NCBI RefSeq assembly: GCF_023566055.1
Contig: NZ_JALIQP010000002.1
Location: 1-64,000 of the forward strand
Direction: 5' to 3'
Source of the DNA: Halosolutus amylolyticus
GTDB taxonomy: Archaea; Halobacteriota; Halobacteria; Halobacteriales; Natrialbaceae
Length of the DNA: 64,000 nt
Position 1 is the stretch's first letter. Each line of letters starts with the position of its first letter. The translations under genes were made by a program, and so were the position numbers. Below the pieces are notes generated by a model that was given only the letters and a program-made list of their open reading frames with translations, did not search any database and was not told the origin of the DNA. Below, in pieces: positions 62,612 through 64,000 of the stretch.

Positions 62612-64000
62612 GTGAACCTCGAGCGATACGTCCGAAAACACCGGCAACCGATCGTCGTCGCCGCCAGCGGCCTGCTCTTCGCGGTGGGCTGGAGCCTCGG
62701 CTACGTCCACGACGTCGAACGGGCGAGCGCCGCGCTGATGATCCTCGCGGCGGTCGTCGGCGGCTACGACGTCGCGAAGAAGGCGTACTACACCCTCCGG
62801 AGCGGCACCGTCGGGATCAACACCCTCGTCACGCTGGCCGCGATCGGGGCGATCGCCATCGGCGAGTACTGGGAAGCGGCAGCCGTCGTCTTCCTGTTCT
62901 CGCTGGGCAACTATCTCGAGGCGCGGACGATGGGCAAGACCCGCAACGCCCTCCAGGAATTGCTCGAGATGACGCCGGAGACGGCGATCGTTCGGCGCGA
63001 GGGTGAGGACGTGGAAGTGCCCGCAATGGAAGTCGAAACGGGCGAAACCGTCATCGTCAAACCCGGCGCGAGGGTCCCCGTCGACGGCGAGGTCACCGAG
63101 GGTGAAAGCAGCGAGGGATCGGAGATCCCTCGAGCGAACGGGGAACCCGTGAGCGCGATCGACCAGTCCCCCGTCACGGGCGAGAGTGCCCCCGTCCCCA
63201 AGTCGGCGGGCGACGAGGTTTACGCCGGGACGATCAACCAGGAGGGCGCACTCGAGGTCGTCGCGACCGGCACGGGCACCGATACGACGCTCGAACGGAT
63301 CATCCGCCGCGTCGAGGAGGCCCAGGAGGCGAAAGCGCCGACGGAGACGATCATCGAGCGCTTCGCGAGGTACTACACGCCCGCGATCGTCGTGCTGGCG
63401 GCCGGGACGTACGCGGTCTCCGGGAACGCGATCGTCGCGCTGACTCTGCTGGTCATCGGCTGTCCCGGCGCGCTGGTCATCGGCCCGCCGGTCAGCATCG
63501 TGAGCGCGATCGGCAACGCGGCGCGATCGGGCGTCCTGATGAAAGGCGGCGAGCACCTCGAGACCGCGGGCAAGATCGACCTCGTCGCGTTCGACAAGAC
63601 GGGAACCCTGACGAAAGGCGAGACGACCGTCGCATCCGTCGAGGGGTTCGGCGTCGACGCCGACGCGGTGCTTCGCGACGCGGCGATCGCCGAGAAGAAG
63701 AGCGAACACCACCTCGCGGACGCGATCCTTGCGGCCGTCCGGGGCGACGACGACGGCTCCAGCGCGGCCCACCTGACCGACGGCGGAGCGATCACCGAAC
63801 GGCCGGGAGACGACGCGAGCGTCGCGTCGCCGACGATCCCCGATCCCGACGCGTTCGAGGTCGTCCCCGGGAAAGGCGTCGTCGCGAGCCACGACGATCG
63901 TCGGATCGTCGTCGGCAACCGCGCGCTCCTCGCCGAACGCGGGATCGAAGTCCCGGCCCCGATAGCGGACCACGTTCGCGAGCGCGAGGCGGCCGGCGAG
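62612..64000 (+). CDS. P1B-type heavy-metal ATPase (3' end outside window)
   Basis: At least 463 residues from the GTG at 62612; the frame is open to the window edge. N-terminal helices (IVVAASGLLFAVGWSLGY and onward) are followed by the actuator domain with SPVTGESAPVPK, the membrane motif VIGCPGALVIGPP, and the phosphorylation site AFDKTGTLTKGE. In P1B ATPases the membrane motif is usually CPC, SPC or TPC; here it is CPG, so one transport-site Cys is missing. A Ser/Glu-rich insert (EGESSEGSEIPRANGEP) widens the actuator domain. It exports a transition metal using ATP. Confidence 0.92.
   Translation, partial: MNLERYVRKHRQPIVVAASGLLFAVGWSLGYVHDVERASAALMILAAVVGGYDVAKKAYYTLRSGTVGINTLVTLAAIGAIAIGEYWEAAAVVFLFSLGNYLEARTMGKTRNALQELLEMTPETAIVRREGEDVEVPAMEVETGETVIVKPGARVPVDGEVTEGESSEGSEIPRANGEPVSAIDQSPVTGESAPVPKSAGDEVYAGTINQEGALEVVATGTGTDTTLERIIRRVEEAQEAKAPTETIIERFARYYTPAIVVLAAGTYAVSGNAIVALTLLVIGCPGALVIGPPVSIVSAIGNAARSGVLMKGGEHLETAGKIDLVAFDKTGTLTKGETTVASVEGFGVDADAVLRDAAIAEKKSEHHLADAILAAVRGDDDGSSAAHLTDGGAITERPGDDASVASPTIPDPDAFEVVPGKGVVASHDDRRIVVGNRALLAERGIEVPAPIADHVREREAAGE

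Noticed and set aside
62249-63973. Long minus-strand open frame opposite the P1B ATPase
   Set aside because: The plus strand encodes a clear P-type ATPase with DKTGT; the minus-strand product is Arg/Asp-rich and featureless.

Overview
This is a 64 kb piece of a haloarchaeal chromosome. Evidence: proteins are strongly acidic, GC content is high with G/C at third codon positions, and ribosomal proteins and RNA polymerase subunits are of archaeal type (L7Ae, S28e, L24e, L18e, Rpo3, Rpo6, Rpo10). There is a mevalonate/isopentenyl phosphate kinase pathway, Tat-exported lipoproteins, leaderless genes with TATA boxes about 27 nt upstream of the start codon, and haloarchaea-specific regulator families. 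I cannot fix the genus from the sequence alone.

Region 1 (1-9.1 kb) looks like an integrated element abutting a tRNA-Glu(CTC) gene at 9025-9099. It holds the end of a Cas4/Dna2-like nuclease, a 1155-residue UvrD/RecB-type helicase-nuclease coupled to it by a 4-base overlap, a tyrosine recombinase with a membrane-helix tail, and two convergent paralogous integrases. A 14-bp copy of the tRNA-Glu anticodon arm lies upstream of one integrase, inverted relative to the tRNA copy upstream of the other.

Region 2 (9.1-30 kb) is mostly housekeeping: a membrane winged-helix protein, a metallo-beta-lactamase-fold hydrolase, a GTPase/ATPase with a DUF5827-type partner, an FAD/Fe-S D-lactate-type dehydrogenase, superoxide dismutase, a 7TM sensor kinase, the rpl7ae-rps28e-rpl24e-ndk operon, tmcA, an SDR enzyme, a frameshifted SLC13-type transporter and gltX. 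A nested MITE sits between tmcA and the SDR gene and supplies both stop codons.

Region 3 (30-55 kb) contains two parts of a gene cluster that, as I recall it from other haloarchaea, is contiguous (rps13-rps4-rps11-rpoD-rpl18e-rpl13-rps9-rpoN-rpoK-eno-rps2-mvk-ipk-rnj-idsA-gltX). Here about 13 kb separates rps2 from mvk. The insert carries a ThiR-like regulator, a zinc-ribbon regulator, a four-gene operon encoding a CuA-type lipoprotein, a histidine-rich beta-propeller lipoprotein, a membrane-anchored protein and a CcdA-like membrane protein, a PQQ-type propeller lipoprotein, and a four-gene pilin-like surface protein operon with no assembly ATPase in view. The CuA/propeller operon is my best candidate for an undescribed system: it resembles a nitrous-oxide-reductase-like or cd1-like arrangement split into separate polypeptides, but that is inference.

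Region 4 (55-64 kb) has tRNA-Ser, moaA, a Bat-type regulator, rtcB and its activator archease separated by a second MITE and a DoxX-type membrane protein, a GNAT acetyltransferase, and a metal-resistance group (winged-helix regulator, HMA chaperone, P1B-type ATPase with an unusual CPG motif) that runs off the right edge. I saw no CRISPR array and no rRNA.
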